Assembly: GCA_030446775.1 (NCBI GenBank) | Contig: JAUJMQ010000004.1 | Coordinates: 43,802-94,950, forward strand | DNA length: 51,149 nt | Origin: Egibacteraceae bacterium | Lineage (GTDB): Bacteria > Actinomycetota > Nitriliruptoria > Euzebyales > Egibacteraceae | Direction: 5' to 3' | Part shown: positions 16,379-28,200 of the stretch, piece by piece | How the letters are laid out: every line of letters starts with the position of its first letter | Position numbering within the stretch: the stretch's first letter is position 1 | Notes under the pieces: generated by a model | The model's database searches: none | Told to the model about the DNA's origin: nothing | What the model saw: only the letters and a program-made list of their open reading frames with translations | Translations under genes and position numbers: made by a program

Positions 16379-16762
16379 TCAGTGGCCCTCGGCGGCTTCC
16401 GCCGCGTCGGCCTCGGCCTTGGTCTGGTGCACGGTGCCGGCGGCGTGCTCGGGCGGGGCGTAGACGGTGTACAGCCGCAGCGGCGTGGAACCGGTGTTGC
16501 GGAAGTTGTGCAGGGTCCCGGCGGGCACGAACGCCATCCCGTTGGCGTGGACGGGGCTGGCTTGTCCGTCGAGGACGGCCTCGCCGTCGCCCTCGACGAA
16601 CACCAGCACCTGATCGACGTGGTCGTGGACCTCCTCGCCGATCTCCCCGCCTGGAGGGACGGTCATCAAGACGACCTGGCTGTGCTGACCGGTGACCACC
16701 TCCCGGCGGAACGCCTCGTTGTGCTTGGCCCGGGCGACGATGTCGTCGTTCATCGGGTTCAT
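16379..16762 (-). CDS. Small cupin-domain protein
   Basis: 127 residues from the ATG at 16762 (a second ATG at 16753 is also possible). Single cupin barrel: VLMTVPPGGEIGEEVHDHVDQ carries the metal-binding Gly, Glu and His positions of motif 1, and VPAGTLHNFRNTG carries the motif 2 His. Such proteins bind a metal and a small ligand; the function is not predictable. The gap to the GNAT (16153-16378) contains only an antisense frame starting at 16311 that I could not identify. Confidence 0.75.
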   Translation of the reverse strand: MNPMNDDIVARAKHNEAFRREVVTGQHSQVVLMTVPPGGEIGEEVHDHVDQVLVFVEGDGEAVLDGQASPVHANGMAFVPAGTLHNFRNTGSTPLRLYTVYAPPEHAAGTVHQTKAEADAAEAAEGH

Positions 16763-17208
16763 CTGGCTCTCGATCGTCGGCCGGACGTGCCGGCGTCGGG
16801 GGCGCCGTCGGCATCTCACCACATCGCCATGATCGCCGGGCTCGCCAGCGACCGGGCGGCAACCCGCGCATCTTCGCACGAACCGATCCGAGACCGTGAA
16901 GCGCACGTAGCCGTCGGCCCCTCGCCCCCGCTTGCTCGCCCGCGCGTGCGGCGGCCTACGACGTGCGACACCTCGAACAAACGGCGTTGGCGCCTGGGCC
17001 CCTTCCACATCGCGGGGGATGCCGTGTACCCCGTACGTCGCCGTAATGCCGCGTTGCCTACAACCGCTTGACGCGTCGAGCTGCGCGAGGCTCCGGACCC
17101 GAGCGCCCGCAAACAGAACCTTGCAAGACCGGAAGCGCTCGTTCTTCCGGGGTGGCAAGACCAATAGTTCTATCTGGTGCCAATCGCGCACCGGCGTTCT
17201 GCGAGGTG
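16763..17208. other. Intergenic stretch without a recognisable gene
   Basis: About 450 bases between the cupin start and the tRNA. Frames are open on both strands because of the GC bias, but none shows a known motif, ribosome site or plausible composition. It presumably holds the promoter of the cupin gene and the 3' end of the tRNA transcript. Confidence 0.4.
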
Positions 17209-17281
17209 TGGGCCTGGCAGGGATCGAACCTGCGCCGCGTCGATTATGAGTCGAGTGCTCTAACCACTGAGCTACAGGCCC
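17209..17281 (-). tRNA. tRNA with CAU anticodon (Ile2 or elongator Met)
   Basis: The minus strand has a perfectly paired 7-bp acceptor stem (GGGCCTG/CAGGCCC), D arm AGCTCAGTGGTTAGAGC, anticodon loop CTCATAA and T arm GCAGGTTCGATCCCTGC; discriminator A, CCA not encoded. The outermost anticodon stem pair is a mismatch. C4:G69 with A73 is compatible with the lysidine-modified tRNA-Ile2, but elongator Met has the same loop, so the isotype is open. Confidence 0.8.
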
Positions 17282-18420
17282 GGATGCTTTGGGCTTTTGG
17301 ACATGTCGGAAGGGCGCGGACTATAGACGATAGGAAGCCGCACCTGTCGCGGTTGTCACATCTACTGCTGGCGTTTCAAACCTCTCTAGTAGTGTCGCTC
17401 TAGCGGTGGCGGATTGCTGGCCGGGCCGACGAAGACGGCGCTCGGAGACGGGGAACGCCATTCTGTACTGCATAAAAGCAATAATGGCTAGAAACGTGTT
17501 CCTGACTTCTCGACCCGCTAAATGCTCGTTGTAAGCATCCTCTTGCCGCCGGGAGGATAGCGCCGGCCTCGGTTGACTGCGGTTCTCGTGGCAATCTCCG
17601 TACCCAGCGAACCTGCCTCTCAGTCTGCGCCTCCATGTATTGTCCAGTGTGCACCCATCGGCTGCCCTGAGCAGCATAGATGGCGGCGCGACGTCCACGA
17701 ATCAACGACACGCCGCAGTCCGCATTCCTCGCTCGATGGCACCCTCCACGCGCCCGTAGTCGTCGAGTTCGGTGGCTGTTTCATAGTGCCCTCCGTGCCG
17801 CAAGTGCTCATCGAGGCTGTGGACCCATTCTAGTGCGTCTCGGGGATTACCGTCGGGCTCTGGCTTGGTGGGACGGTCTCGTCGTCCGCTGGTTCCTCAT
17901 CCCTGCGCGGGGAGTGACCACAGTCTGTAAAATGCGCTTTTCAGTCCGCGAGCCCAACCGAAAATGGATAAGCATCCGCTGCCGACTGGGTATATGCGTT
18001 CACGCCAACGACCAGAGGCCACGCCGACGAAAACCTCCGGGTCTTTGTCCGCTCAATCCACAGGGGGCCTGCCTGTCACCGCTCAAGGTCACGGCGCTCA
18101 GGGTAGCGCTGAAGATTGGCCTGAAGCGGCATCCCTCACAGGTGATCGGCTGACGGCGTCTGATGGGCGGGCTGCGGTCGGAGCTTGCAGGCCAGCCTGT
18201 CGTCGTCCACCTACCTCGCCCCGCTCGGGTGACGAAGCAGCGCTGCGTAAGCCGACATGCGTCCGGTGATACGAAGATCAGTGGAAGCGCCGGACCAGGG
18301 GCCGATTACCTTGCCTCGGGCGCCGAACCGCATGCCGGGCAAGGTGGGGGGCGATTATGCGGTCGCCCTGCTCTGTAGGCGCAACTCTCGTTGACCTGCA
18401 TAAGCGGAGCTCTGAGGCTG
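17282..18420. other. Compositionally distinct 1.1-kb segment between a tRNA and a tRNA half
   Basis: Visibly less GC-rich than the flanks, with A/T runs rare elsewhere in the window (e.g. CATAAAAGCAATAATGG near 17471). No gene was recognised on either strand, apart from a possible coding fragment at 17702-17896. A structured stretch at 18311-18345 pairs CCTTGCC with GGCAAGG. The tRNA at one edge and tRNA half at the other suggest a decayed integrated element, but no integrase is present. Confidence 0.45.
17702..17896 (-). pseudogene. Possible coding fragment without a start codon
   Basis: A 64-codon stop-to-stop frame on the minus strand reads like an ordinary soluble protein C-terminus (DALEWVHSLDEHLRHGG followed by HYETATELDDYGRVEG). 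There is no ATG near its beginning, and a neighbouring frame just upstream also looks coding (RDEEPADDETVPP), suggesting a frameshifted or truncated gene. The family is not recognised. Confidence 0.25.
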
Positions 18421-18457
18421 ATGAGTCCCCTGCTCTGACCAACTGAGCTACGGGCCC
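18421..18457 (-). pseudogene. 5' half of a tRNA gene (CAU-type), truncated at the anticodon
   Basis: The minus strand begins GGGCCCGTAGCTCAGTTGG, continues TCAGAGCAGGGGACTCAT and then loses all tRNA character. No 3' half able to pair with GGGCCCG or the GGGGA anticodon stem is found nearby. It ends exactly after the CAT of the anticodon loop, where tRNA-targeting elements or intron insertions often break tRNA genes. Confidence 0.6.
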
Positions 18458-18493
18458 GCGGTCTGCGGAGGCTAGCGCCCCCGGCAGCGCGAC

Positions 18494-18520
18494 GGCCCTC
18501 CACGCGGGACGCGGAGGGCC
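18494..18520. terminator. Hairpin downstream of tRNA-Asn
   Basis: GGCCCTCC (18494-18501) pairs perfectly with GGAGGGCC (18513-18520) around an 11-base loop, 8 bases beyond the 3' end of the minus-strand tRNA-Asn. There is no U tract, so intrinsic termination would be atypical. Confidence 0.4.
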
Positions 18521-18527
18521 GAGTGTG

Positions 18528-18600
18528 CTCTGGGGGTGGGACTCGAACCCACAACCTACCGGTTAACAGCCGGTTGCTCTGCCGGTTGAGCTACCCCAGA
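18528..18600 (-). tRNA. tRNA-Asn (GUU)
   Basis: The minus strand has acceptor TCTGGGG/CCCCAGA with discriminator G, D arm AGCTCAACCGGCAGAGC, anticodon stem-loop ACCGGCTGTTAACCGGT with anticodon GTT, and T arm GTGGGTTCGAGTCCCAC. CCA is not encoded. All stems pair. Confidence 0.92.
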
Positions 18601-19097
18601 AGGAGGCGGGGGCAGTATAGCGACGCCCGGCCGGGCCTCCCCGAGCGGCGCGGTTAGCGCCGCCCCGGCTCGGATAGGACTGGCACGCAACCAGTCGACC
18701 ACGGCAGGAGTTGATGGGGATGCGCATGCGTCTGGGTCTGTTGACCGGTCTCGGGGTGGGCTACGTGCTCGGCACCGCAGCCGGGCGGGAGCGCTACGAG
18801 CAGATTCGCGACGCCGGGCAGCGCCTGCTGAACAGTGAGCGCGCCCAGGAGCTGCAGTCCAAGGTGAGCTCGGTCACCGGCAAGGCCGGCGGGGTGATCG
18901 GCGAGAAGGCCAACGAGGGCGCCGACAAGTTCGCCGAGACCGTGTCGTCGGACACGGGGTCGGGTTCGAGCTCGACGGGCTCGTCGGGGTCCGGGTGCGG
19001 CGTCGGGCGGGGGTTCCACCGGCGCCGGCGCCGGCATCGAGGACCACACCGGCCCGCCGCCGAACCTGCCCGAGGGGACGCTGCCGGGCGAGCCGCC

Positions 19098-20370
<1,273 letters not shown>

Positions 20371-20374
<4 letters not shown>

Positions 20375-22224
20375 GCGTCGACCCCCTCCACCAGCTCGCG
20401 GTGCCGCCGCTCGAGCTCGTGCAGCCTCCGGTTGAGCCGGCGACTGTCGTCGGGGTCGAGCTGCTCGGCCTGCGCGGCGACCTGCTCGCGCAGGGCGTCG
20501 GCCTCCCGACGCAGCGCCGCCGCCCGAGCCTGGCGACGAGCTCGGCCACGTGCCCGGCGTCGGGCTCGACCTGCGCGTCCGACAGCGCCAGCGCCCGCAC
20601 CCGTGAGCGGGTCTCGTCGTCGGGCAGACCCGCCAGCACCGCGTCGAGGCCGCCGGGCGGGGCGACCGTCAGGGCCGTGAACAGCGTGCGCGACATCGGT
20701 GCCCGGAAGTCCTCGACGGTCACCGCGCCCCACTCCGCCGGGAGCAGATGGGGACTCTGCAGCGCCGAGCGCAGGACCTCGCGCTCGAGCAGCAGCTGCG
20801 GGTCGCGGGGCGGGGCGCCGGCGACGTCGCCGGGGGCCGCGGGCGCGGGGCGAGGCGGCGGCGGCGCAGCGGGCGGCGGCTCCCCGGCACGCCGGGCGAG
20901 CTCGGCGTCGAGCTCGCGCTCGATGCGGTCGGCCGACAGGCGCACCGCCGGAGCGACGAGGTCGCGGATGTAGCTGTAGCGCAGGAAGCGGTCGTCGAGC
21001 TGGGCGAGCAACCCGAAGGTCCGCCGGTAGGCGTCGACCTGCCCCTCGGGAGTGGAGACGTCCGCTTCGCGCAGCAGGTGCTCGACGGAGAACTCCACCG
21101 CCGTCTTGACCGACCGCAGCGCCGCCTCGACCGCCGCGGCCCCGTCCGCGGCGAGGTCGGCGGGATCCTTGCCCACGGGCAGCGGCAGCACCATGACCTC
21201 GCGCACCCCGACCTCGGCCGCGAGCGCGCGGGCGCGCTCCGCCGCCGCGTAGCCCGCGTCGTCGGCGTCGAGCGCCAGGATCACGCGGGACGCGAACTTC
21301 TCCAGCACCCGGAAGTGCTCGGCGGTCAGCGCGGTGCCGCAGGTCGCGACGACGTTCGTGACGCCGGCCAGGTGCAGCCCGATGACGTCCATGTAGCCCT
21401 CGACGACGACGGCGGCCTGCCGCCGGGTGATCTCGCCGCGGGCCCAGTTCGCGCGTACAGCGTCGCGGACTTCTTGTAGACCGGCGACTCGGAGGAGTTG
21501 ATGTACTTCGGCGGCTCGCCGTCGCGGGGCCCGGTCGCCAGCTGCACCCCCGGCACGACGCGGCCGCCGAAGGCGACGACGTCGGCGCCGGAGGCCTCCA
21601 GGATCGGGAACACGATCCTGCCGCGGAAGCGGTCGCGCAGGCCGTGCGGCCCCGACGAAACCAACCCGGCCTCCTGTGCCTCGCTGGTGTCGAAGCCCGC
21701 CCCGGCGAGGTGGCGCACCAGGCCGTCCCAGCGGTCCGGCGCCCAACCCAGGCGGAAGCGACGGGCCTCGGCCGGACCGAGGCCACGCCCGGACAGGTAT
21801 TCGCGCGCCGGCGCGGCGCCCTCGTCGTCGAGGCGGGCGGCGTAGAACCGGGCGGCCTCGGCCAGCGCGGCGGTCAGCCGCGTGCGCCTGCCCAGGGCAC
21901 GCCGCTGGCCCGGAGACTGCTCGCGGTAGCGCAGCTCGTAGCCGACGATCCGCGCCAGCCGCTCGACGGCCTCGGGAAACGTCAGCGCCTCGGCGCGCTG
22001 CAGGAAGCCGTAGACGTCGCCGCCCTCGCCGCAGCCGAAGCAGTGGAACAGGTTCCGGGCGGGATCGACCGTGTGAACGACGGGGTCTTCTCCGCATGGA
22101 ACGGGCACAGCCCCTTGAACCGGGTGCCCGCCCGCTGCAGGGAGGTGTAGTCGGCGACGACCACGCTGATGTCGGCCCGCTCCCGCAGCGTTGCGATGTC
22201 CTCGTCGTCGATCCGCCCAGCCAC
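20371..22224 (-). CDS. dnaG: DNA primase (three frameshifts)
   Basis: Makes RNA primers for replication. The GTG at 22224 has GGGAGGG 5 bases upstream. Zinc ribbon CPFH..CFGC at residues ~40-65, RNA-polymerase core ([28 protein letters not shown]), Toprim domain ([32 protein letters not shown]), then the helical C-terminal domain ending [10 protein letters not shown]. Segments lie in different frames joined near 22072-22090, 21445-21462 and 20525-20540. Upstream partner of rpoD, the classic macromolecular synthesis arrangement. Confidence 0.88.
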
Positions 22225-22279
22225 CGCTGCCCTCCCGCCAGGGGAAGCGGCAGTGTACGCCGCATATCTCCGCCCCCGA

Positions 22280-23028
22280 GTGGGAACCCAGGACACATGC
22301 GGAAGTCGGCGACGCCGTCATCGGGCGACGCGCGGGGAGGCTCCCACCACAGCGGGACGGCTGAGCGGCGCCCGCACGCCTGCGGCGGCGTCCGCAGTCC
22401 GCCGCCACGACGGAGGCCCGGCGACGACCCGGGCCGGCGAGGCGGGGCCAGCCGGGCTCGTCGCTCCGCTGTCGCCGACCCGCGCGCCGCGGGTCCTGGT
22501 GGTCGGCGACCTCGCCGTCGCGCTCGCGATCGTGACCGCGTGGCCGGACGCCACCGTCACGGTGCTCGCGCCCCGGGCGGTCGCCTCTGGACTCCGGTCG
22601 CGGTGCGGCGCCGACCCCCGCCTCGTGGTGCTCGACGGGGCCACCGGCGTCGACGCGGCGCCCATGCTGCCGCGCGGCGCCGACGTCGTGGTCCTGGCCC
22701 ACGCGCTCGCACCGCTCAGTGTCGCCGGACGCCGGGCGCTGGCCTGCCGGGCCGGGCATGCCGTCACCGCAGGGGGTGCGTCGTCTCCTGCGAGCCGGTC
22801 ACCCGTGACGCGGGCCCTGTGGATGCCTCCGCCTCTCTGCGCGCCGAGGTGGCCGCCGACCAGCCCGGCCCGCCGCTCACCGCCGTCGAGCAGGACCTGC
22901 TGCTGCGCGCCGCCGGTCTGGCCGCGTCCGCCGCCTGGGAGCCCGCCGCCGGCACCCGTGCTGTGCTCGGCGTCCATCCCGATGCGGGGATCGAGCCCGC
23001 GCTGCGGTACACGCCTGCCGCAGGCTGA
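22280..23028 (+). CDS. Possible SAM-methyltransferase-like protein (frameshifted, start uncertain)
   Basis: The central part reads like a Rossmann fold: [20 protein letters not shown] (glycine-poor motif I), [28 protein letters not shown], consistent with the O-methyltransferase superfamily. A frame change at the G run near 22776 leads into [14 protein letters not shown] and a C-terminus ending LRYTPAAG at 23028. The first ~60 codons are low quality, and the real start may lie near 22409. Divergent from dnaG. Function not assigned. Confidence 0.4.
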
Positions 23029-23090
23029 CGGCGGCACGCACCTCGGTACGAACCCGGGGGCGGCGCCGCGGCCGGCCACCGGCTCATCAC

Positions 23091-23110
23091 GCACCTCAAG
23101 CGCCGGGCGG
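23091..23110 (+). repeat. Dispersed repeat, partial copy B
   Basis: GCACCTCAAGCGCCGGGCGG matches the left 20 bases of copy C with very few differences; the right half is absent. It lies between the convergent ends of the methyltransferase-like gene and dgt, the same type of location as copies A and C. Confidence 0.45.
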
Positions 23111-23149
23111 TCAGCTGCGGGTCGGGCCGGCGCGGAGCGGGGCGCCGGC

Positions 23150-24163
23150 TCAGGTCGCCGGCTGGAAGCGCCGCGCGAACTCCTCGACCGCGTCACGGTC
23201 GGTCAGGCCGGCGACGAAGTCGCAGACCCGGACGACGAGCGGGTCGCCGACGAGGTCGGGCCCCGGCTCCGGCAACGACGAGGGGTTCTCCAGGTAGAAC
23301 ACCGCGATGCTGCGCAGGCAGTGCACGGCTCGGTCGCGCTCCGCCCGGGCCGGCGGCCGCAGGTACACCCGTGCGACGAGGAACTCGCGCAGCACCGTCA
23401 CGGCGGCCGCCACCCGCGGTCCGAACTGGACCTCGGGCTGGACCTCGGGGTCGTCCAGCGACGCCGCGACGACGTCCTCCGCGGCGGCCGTCAGCCGCTG
23501 GGACCGCGTCTCGCCGAGCGTGGCGCGGACCTCGCGGGGCACGTCCCCGGCGCGCACGAGCCCAGCGGCCAGCGCGTCGTCGAGGTCGTGGTCGAGCCCG
23601 GCGATCCGGTTCGCCAGCCGCACGACCTGGCCTTCGGGGGTGGCCGGCGGAGCGCCGGACCAGGTGTGGTTGACGATGCCGTCGCGGACCTCCCAGGTCA
23701 GGTTGAGCCCGCGGCCGCCGTCGCCCAGCCGCTCCACGAGGCGCAGCCCCTGCTCGCCGTGGCGGAAGGGGGCGGGGGTGAACGCCGACAGCGCCTCCTC
23801 CCCCGCGTGCCCGAACGGCGTGTGCCCGAGGTCGTGACCGAGCGTGATCGCCTCGACGAGGTCCTCGTTGAGCCGCAGCCCCCGCCCGATCGTGTGTGCC
23901 AGCTGCAGCACCTCGAGCGTGTGGACCAGGCAGGTGCGGTCGCGGCCGTCGCCGCGGACGACCATCCTGCTCTTGCATGCGAGCCGCCGGAACGCGTCGG
24001 CGTGCAGGATGCGGTCGCGGTCGCACTGGAAGGCCGTGCGGAGCCGGTCGGGCTCCTCGTGGCGGTCGCGACCCTTCGTCTCGGCGGCCAGCGTCGCCCA
24101 CGTCGACAGGCTCGCGCGCTCGAGCTCCTCGGTGCGCTCGCGGACCGCGGGTAACCGCTTCAC
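23150..24163 (-). CDS. dgt: dGTP triphosphohydrolase-like protein
   Basis: HD-superfamily enzyme that removes triphosphate from dNTPs. The GTG at 24163 (VKRLPAVRERTEELE) is preferred because the frame upstream to the 24250 start is unlike the family and overlaps the divergent gene. Signature RTAFQCDRDRILHADAFRRL, then metal ligands HTLEVLQLAHTIGR and HDLGHTPFGHAGE. Intact. It belongs to the common actinobacterial order glyS-dgt-dnaG-rpoD. Confidence 0.85.
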   Translation of the reverse strand: MKRLPAVRERTEELERASLSTWATLAAETKGRDRHEEPDRLRTAFQCDRDRILHADAFRRLACKSRMVVRGDGRDRTCLVHTLEVLQLAHTIGRGLRLNEDLVEAITLGHDLGHTPFGHAGEEALSAFTPAPFRHGEQGLRLVERLGDGGRGLNLTWEVRDGIVNHTWSGAPPATPEGQVVRLANRIAGLDHDLDDALAAGLVRAGDVPREVRATLGETRSQRLTAAAEDVVAASLDDPEVQPEVQFGPRVAAAVTVLREFLVARVYLRPPARAERDRAVHCLRSIAVFYLENPSSLPEPGPDLVGDPLVVRVCDFVAGLTDRDAVEEFARRFQPAT

Positions 24164-24248
24164 GACACGGATCGTAACATCGGGTCGGTCGCCGGCCGTG
24201 CAGGCGGCGACGGTCCGAGCCACCACCCAGGAGCGTCCGAGGATCCCC

Positions 24249-24575
24249 ATGGAGCCCGTCCGACCAGCGTCGCTGAACGCCGCCGCCCGCGTCGCGGACG
24301 CGCTCGTCTACGCCGTCGGGGTCGCCGGCGTGATCGCGGGAGGGCTGCTGCTGCGGCGTGGAGACCTCGGCTTCGCGATCGTCGCGTGGGGCCTGACCTT
24401 CGTCGCCGGCGCGGGGCTGCGCCTGGCGGCGTGGCTCACCCGCGGCGTCGCCGAGCTGCTGGACCGCAGCCGGCGGGTCGAGGAGGATCTCGCCGCCCTG
24501 CGCGCGGACCGGGTCGCCGCGAGCCGCGACGAGCCCGTGGACCCGTACCGCCGCTGGGGGTCGGGCTTCCACTGA
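24249..24575 (+). CDS. Small membrane protein of unknown function
   Basis: 108 residues from the ATG at 24249 with GAGG 7 bases upstream. Two hydrophobic segments: ALVYAVGVAGVIAGGLLL and IVAWGLTFVAGAGLRLAAWL, then a charged C-terminal helix (ELLDRSRRVEEDLAALRADR). No family recognised. It is divergent from dgt and converges on glyS. Confidence 0.6.
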   Translation: MEPVRPASLNAAARVADALVYAVGVAGVIAGGLLLRRGDLGFAIVAWGLTFVAGAGLRLAAWLTRGVAELLDRSRRVEEDLAALRADRVAASRDEPVDPYRRWGSGFH

Positions 24576-24596
24576 CCCGGTCCTCGACGCCGCGGG

Positions 24597-26072
24597 TCAG
24601 GTCAACGCGAGGCGCTCGTCGAGGTAGCCCGGTAGCCGGTCGATCGACACGCGGTCCTGGGTCATCGTGTCGCGGTCGCGCACGGTGACGGCGTCGTCGG
24701 ACTCCACGGTCTGGAAGTCCACGGTCACGCACAGCGGCGTGCCGATCTCGTCCTGCCGGCGGTAGCGCCGCCCGATCGCGCCCGCGTCGTCGTACTGCGA
24801 GGGGTACCGCCGCTTGACCATGTCGCTGACCCGCCGTGCGGTCGGCACCAGCTTGGCGTTGCGCGACAGCGGCAGGATCGCGACCTTGACCGGCGCCAGC
24901 GCCGGGTGCAGCCGCAGCACGACCCGCCGGTCCGTGCCACCCTTCGCGGTCGGCGCCTCCTCCTCGCGGTAGGCGTCGATGAGGAAGGTCAGCGCGCACC
25001 GGTCCACGCCGAGCGCCGGCTCGATGACGTAGGGCAGGTAGCGCTCGTCGCGCTCGGCGTCGAAGTAGGACAGGTCGCGCCCGGAGAACTCCGAGTGGCG
25101 GCGCAGGTCGAAGTCGGTGCGGTTGGCGACGCCCTCCAGCTCGCTCCACGCGAACGGGAAGCGGTACTCGAAGTCGACGGTGGCCTTCGAGTAGTGCGAC
25201 AGCTCCTCGGGGGCGTGGTCGCGCACGCGCAGGTTGTCCGCGCGCAGGCCCAGGTGGAGGTACCACTGCCAGCGCTGCGCGATCCAGTACTCATGCCACT
25301 GCTCGTCGGTGCCGGGCCGGACGAAGAACTCCATCTCCATCTGCTCCATCTCCCGCACCCGGAAGATGAAGTTGCGCGGCGTGATCTCGTTGCGGAACGA
25401 CTTGCCCACCTGCGCGATCCCGAAGGGCACCTTCTGGCGGCTCGTCAGCTGCACGTGGGCGAAGTCGACGAACATCCCCTGCGCGGTCTCGGGGCGCAGC
25501 CACACCTGCGAGGCGGTGTCCTCGGTGGGACCGACGAAGGTGCGGAACATGAGGTTGAACGCCTTGGGTTCGGTGAGCTCGGTGCTGCCGCAGTTCGGGC
25601 ACACCACGCGGCCGGACCCGTCGGCCTGCAGATGGTCGGCGCGGTGACGGGTGTTGCAGCTGCGGCACTCCACGAGCGGGTCGGTGAAGCCCTCGACGTG
25701 CCCGCTGGCCTCCCAGACCCTCGGGTGCATCAGGATCGCCGACTCCAGGCCCACGACGTCGTCACGCAGCTGGATCATCGCGCGCTTCCACGCGGCCTTG
25801 ACGTTGTCGCGCAGCGCCACGCCCAGCGGCCCGTAGTCCCACGCGCCGCGGAGCCCTCCGTAGATCTCCGAGGACGGGAAGATGATCCCGCGCCGCTTGC
25901 ACAGCTCGACGACGGTCTCCATCGACACGTCCGCGGAGTCCACGCCGGTGGGGGCGTCGGCGCGGACGCGGTGGACCTGCGCGTCGGACGCCGGCGGCAA
26001 CCCCTGCGCGGCGGCCGGTGGGGCCACCTGCGAGGCGTCGGGCGCGGGAGGATCGGGCACGGGGTTCTCCAC
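24597..26072 (-). CDS. glyS: Glycyl-tRNA synthetase
   Basis: Class II synthetase of the alpha-2 type, 491 residues and intact. Motif 1 region [15 protein letters not shown], zinc-type cysteines CRSCN and CPNCG in the insert, motif 2 [20 protein letters not shown], motif 3 [10 protein letters not shown], and the C-terminal anticodon-binding domain ([15 protein letters not shown]). It starts at GTG 26072 with a Pro/Ala-rich ~50-residue leader before [12 protein letters not shown]; the ATG at that point is an alternative start. A strong hairpin sits just upstream. Confidence 0.92.
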   Translation of the reverse strand: MENPVPDPPAPDASQVAPPAAAQGLPPASDAQVHRVRADAPTGVDSADVSMETVVELCKRRGIIFPSSEIYGGLRGAWDYGPLGVALRDNVKAAWKRAMIQLRDDVVGLESAILMHPRVWEASGHVEGFTDPLVECRSCNTRHRADHLQADGSGRVVCPNCGSTELTEPKAFNLMFRTFVGPTEDTASQVWLRPETAQGMFVDFAHVQLTSRQKVPFGIAQVGKSFRNEITPRNFIFRVREMEQMEMEFFVRPGTDEQWHEYWIAQRWQWYLHLGLRADNLRVRDHAPEELSHYSKATVDFEYRFPFAWSELEGVANRTDFDLRRHSEFSGRDLSYFDAERDERYLPYVIEPALGVDRCALTFLIDAYREEEAPTAKGGTDRRVVLRLHPALAPVKVAILPLSRNAKLVPTARRVSDMVKRRYPSQYDDAGAIGRRYRRQDEIGTPLCVTVDFQTVESDDAVTVRDRDTMTQDRVSIDRLPGYLDERLALT

Positions 26073-26093
26073 GGCTTCATGCCTTCATGGACA

Positions 26094-26118
26094 GGCCCCC
26101 GAGTGGCTCTCGGGGGCC
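26094..26118. promoter_or_regulatory. 10-bp hairpin upstream of glyS
   Basis: GGCCCCCGAG (26094-26103) pairs perfectly with CTCGGGGGCC (26109-26118) around a 5-base loop, 22 bases before the glyS start in its leader. It resembles a terminator stem but lacks a U run. No T-box sequence is visible in the ~140-base leader. It may block or attenuate glyS expression. Confidence 0.45.
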
Positions 26119-26214
26119 GCGAGGGCGCCGATGATATCGGCTGGCCCCTTTGCCCCGGAGGGACGCCGGGCCCGGCGACCAAGGCGCTGAGCTTCCCGAA
26201 CAGACCGAGGACCG

Positions 26215-27408
26215 ATGGCCCGCACCGACCTGCCGACCCGGGCCGCGGCGTTGCTCGGACGCCTCGACGAAGCCCTGACCGCTGCCTGGGTCGGCCACAA
26301 GCGCCGCCGCGGCCGGCTGCGACCCGTGGCCGTCCTTGCGTTCCGCGGCCACGTCGCCGGCGGGCGGCTGCACCTGCGCGGGCGGGTCCTGGAGGAGCCC
26401 GGCATCACCCGCGGCAGCGACACCGACCCGTGGTGGCGCAACCTCGCGGCGATGGCGCGGCGCTTCGCCAGCGTCGAGATCCCGGGCGCAACGGTCCGGG
26501 TCGCCGCCGAGCGCGCCGCCGTCGAGGGCGCCGCCGTCGAGCCCGCCGCCGTGGAGGTCCGCACCGACGCCCGCGGCTACTTCGTCGTCGATGTCGCCGC
26601 CGACCCCCCGGCCGGCGGGCGCGACGCCGGTGAGCGGTGGCTCGCGGTCGACGCACGGGTGCTCGACCCGTTGGCCCGGGGGCAGGATCCCGACGGGCCG
26701 CCGGCCCGCGGGCCCGGCGCGGCGCTGGGGCCGGCGCCGGACGCCCGCTTCGCCGTCGTCAGCGACGTCGACGACACCGTCATCACCACCGGGTTGACCG
26801 GTGGGCTGACGGCGGCGCGCATCGTGCTGCTCAACAACGCCCGCACGCGGGTCGCGTTCCCCGGCGTCGCCGCGTTCTACCGGGCGCTGCGCGAGGGGCC
26901 GGTCGGCAGCGGCACGAACCCGCTGTTCTTCGTCTCCGGTGGGCCGTGGAACCTCTACGACCTCGTCGTGGAGTTCTTGGACCACCACGGCGTGCCGCCG
27001 GGACCGCTCCTGCTGACCGAGTGGACCCTGGACCCGCGCACCCTGGGCTCGGCCGCAACGGTCGAGCACAAGCGCGAGCAGATCGCCCGGCTCCTGGACG
27101 CCTACCCGTCGCTGCCCTTCGTGCTCATCGGCGACAGCGGCCAGCACGACCCCGAGATCTACCGCCACGTCGTCGCCGACCACCCGGGACGGGTGGCGGC
27201 CGTCTACATCCGCGACGTCACCGAGGGTGCCCGTGACGCCACCGTCGCAGGGGTCGCCACGTCGCTGGCGGCGGCCGGCGTGCCGATGGTCGTCGCGGCC
27301 GACACCGCGGCGGCGGCCCGCCACGCGGCGGAGGTCGGCTTGATCGACCCCGCCGCCCTGCCCGCCATCGAGCGCGACCGCCGCGCCGACCGGTGGCCGG
27401 TCCGCTGA
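26215..27408 (+). CDS. App1-like phosphatase (DUF2183)
   Basis: 397 residues from the ATG at 26215. The N-terminal region resembles the beta-rich extension of bacterial App1 proteins (VLAFRGHVAGGRLHLRGRVL). The C-terminal catalytic domain has the HAD-like SDVDDTVITTG motif near residue 182, FFVSGGPWNLYD, and IGDSGQHDPEIY. Yeast App1 is a phosphatidate phosphatase; the bacterial substrate is unknown. Divergent from glyS, convergent with the ABC operon. Confidence 0.8.
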   Translation: MARTDLPTRAAALLGRLDEALTAAWVGHKRRRGRLRPVAVLAFRGHVAGGRLHLRGRVLEEPGITRGSDTDPWWRNLAAMARRFASVEIPGATVRVAAERAAVEGAAVEPAAVEVRTDARGYFVVDVAADPPAGGRDAGERWLAVDARVLDPLARGQDPDGPPARGPGAALGPAPDARFAVVSDVDDTVITTGLTGGLTAARIVLLNNARTRVAFPGVAAFYRALREGPVGSGTNPLFFVSGGPWNLYDLVVEFLDHHGVPPGPLLLTEWTLDPRTLGSAATVEHKREQIARLLDAYPSLPFVLIGDSGQHDPEIYRHVVADHPGRVAAVYIRDVTEGARDATVAGVATSLAAAGVPMVVAADTAAAARHAAEVGLIDPAALPAIERDRRADRWPVR

Positions 27409-27420
27409 GGACGCGCGACG

Positions 27421-28196
<776 letters not shown>

Positions 28197-28200
<4 letters not shown>

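Noticed and set aside
18300-18460. Group I intron in a CAU tRNA anticodon loop
   Set aside because: The break after CAT fits, but no guide sequence pairing with the 5' exon, no P7-type core and no 3' exon matching GGGCCCG was found.
26073-26214. T-box or glycine riboswitch upstream of glyS
   Set aside because: The leader is only ~140 bases and shows no T-box sequence or paired glycine aptamer features, only one hairpin.
24906-26633. 575-codon plus-strand frame across glyS
   Set aside because: Antisense to the intact glycyl-tRNA synthetase; no motif.
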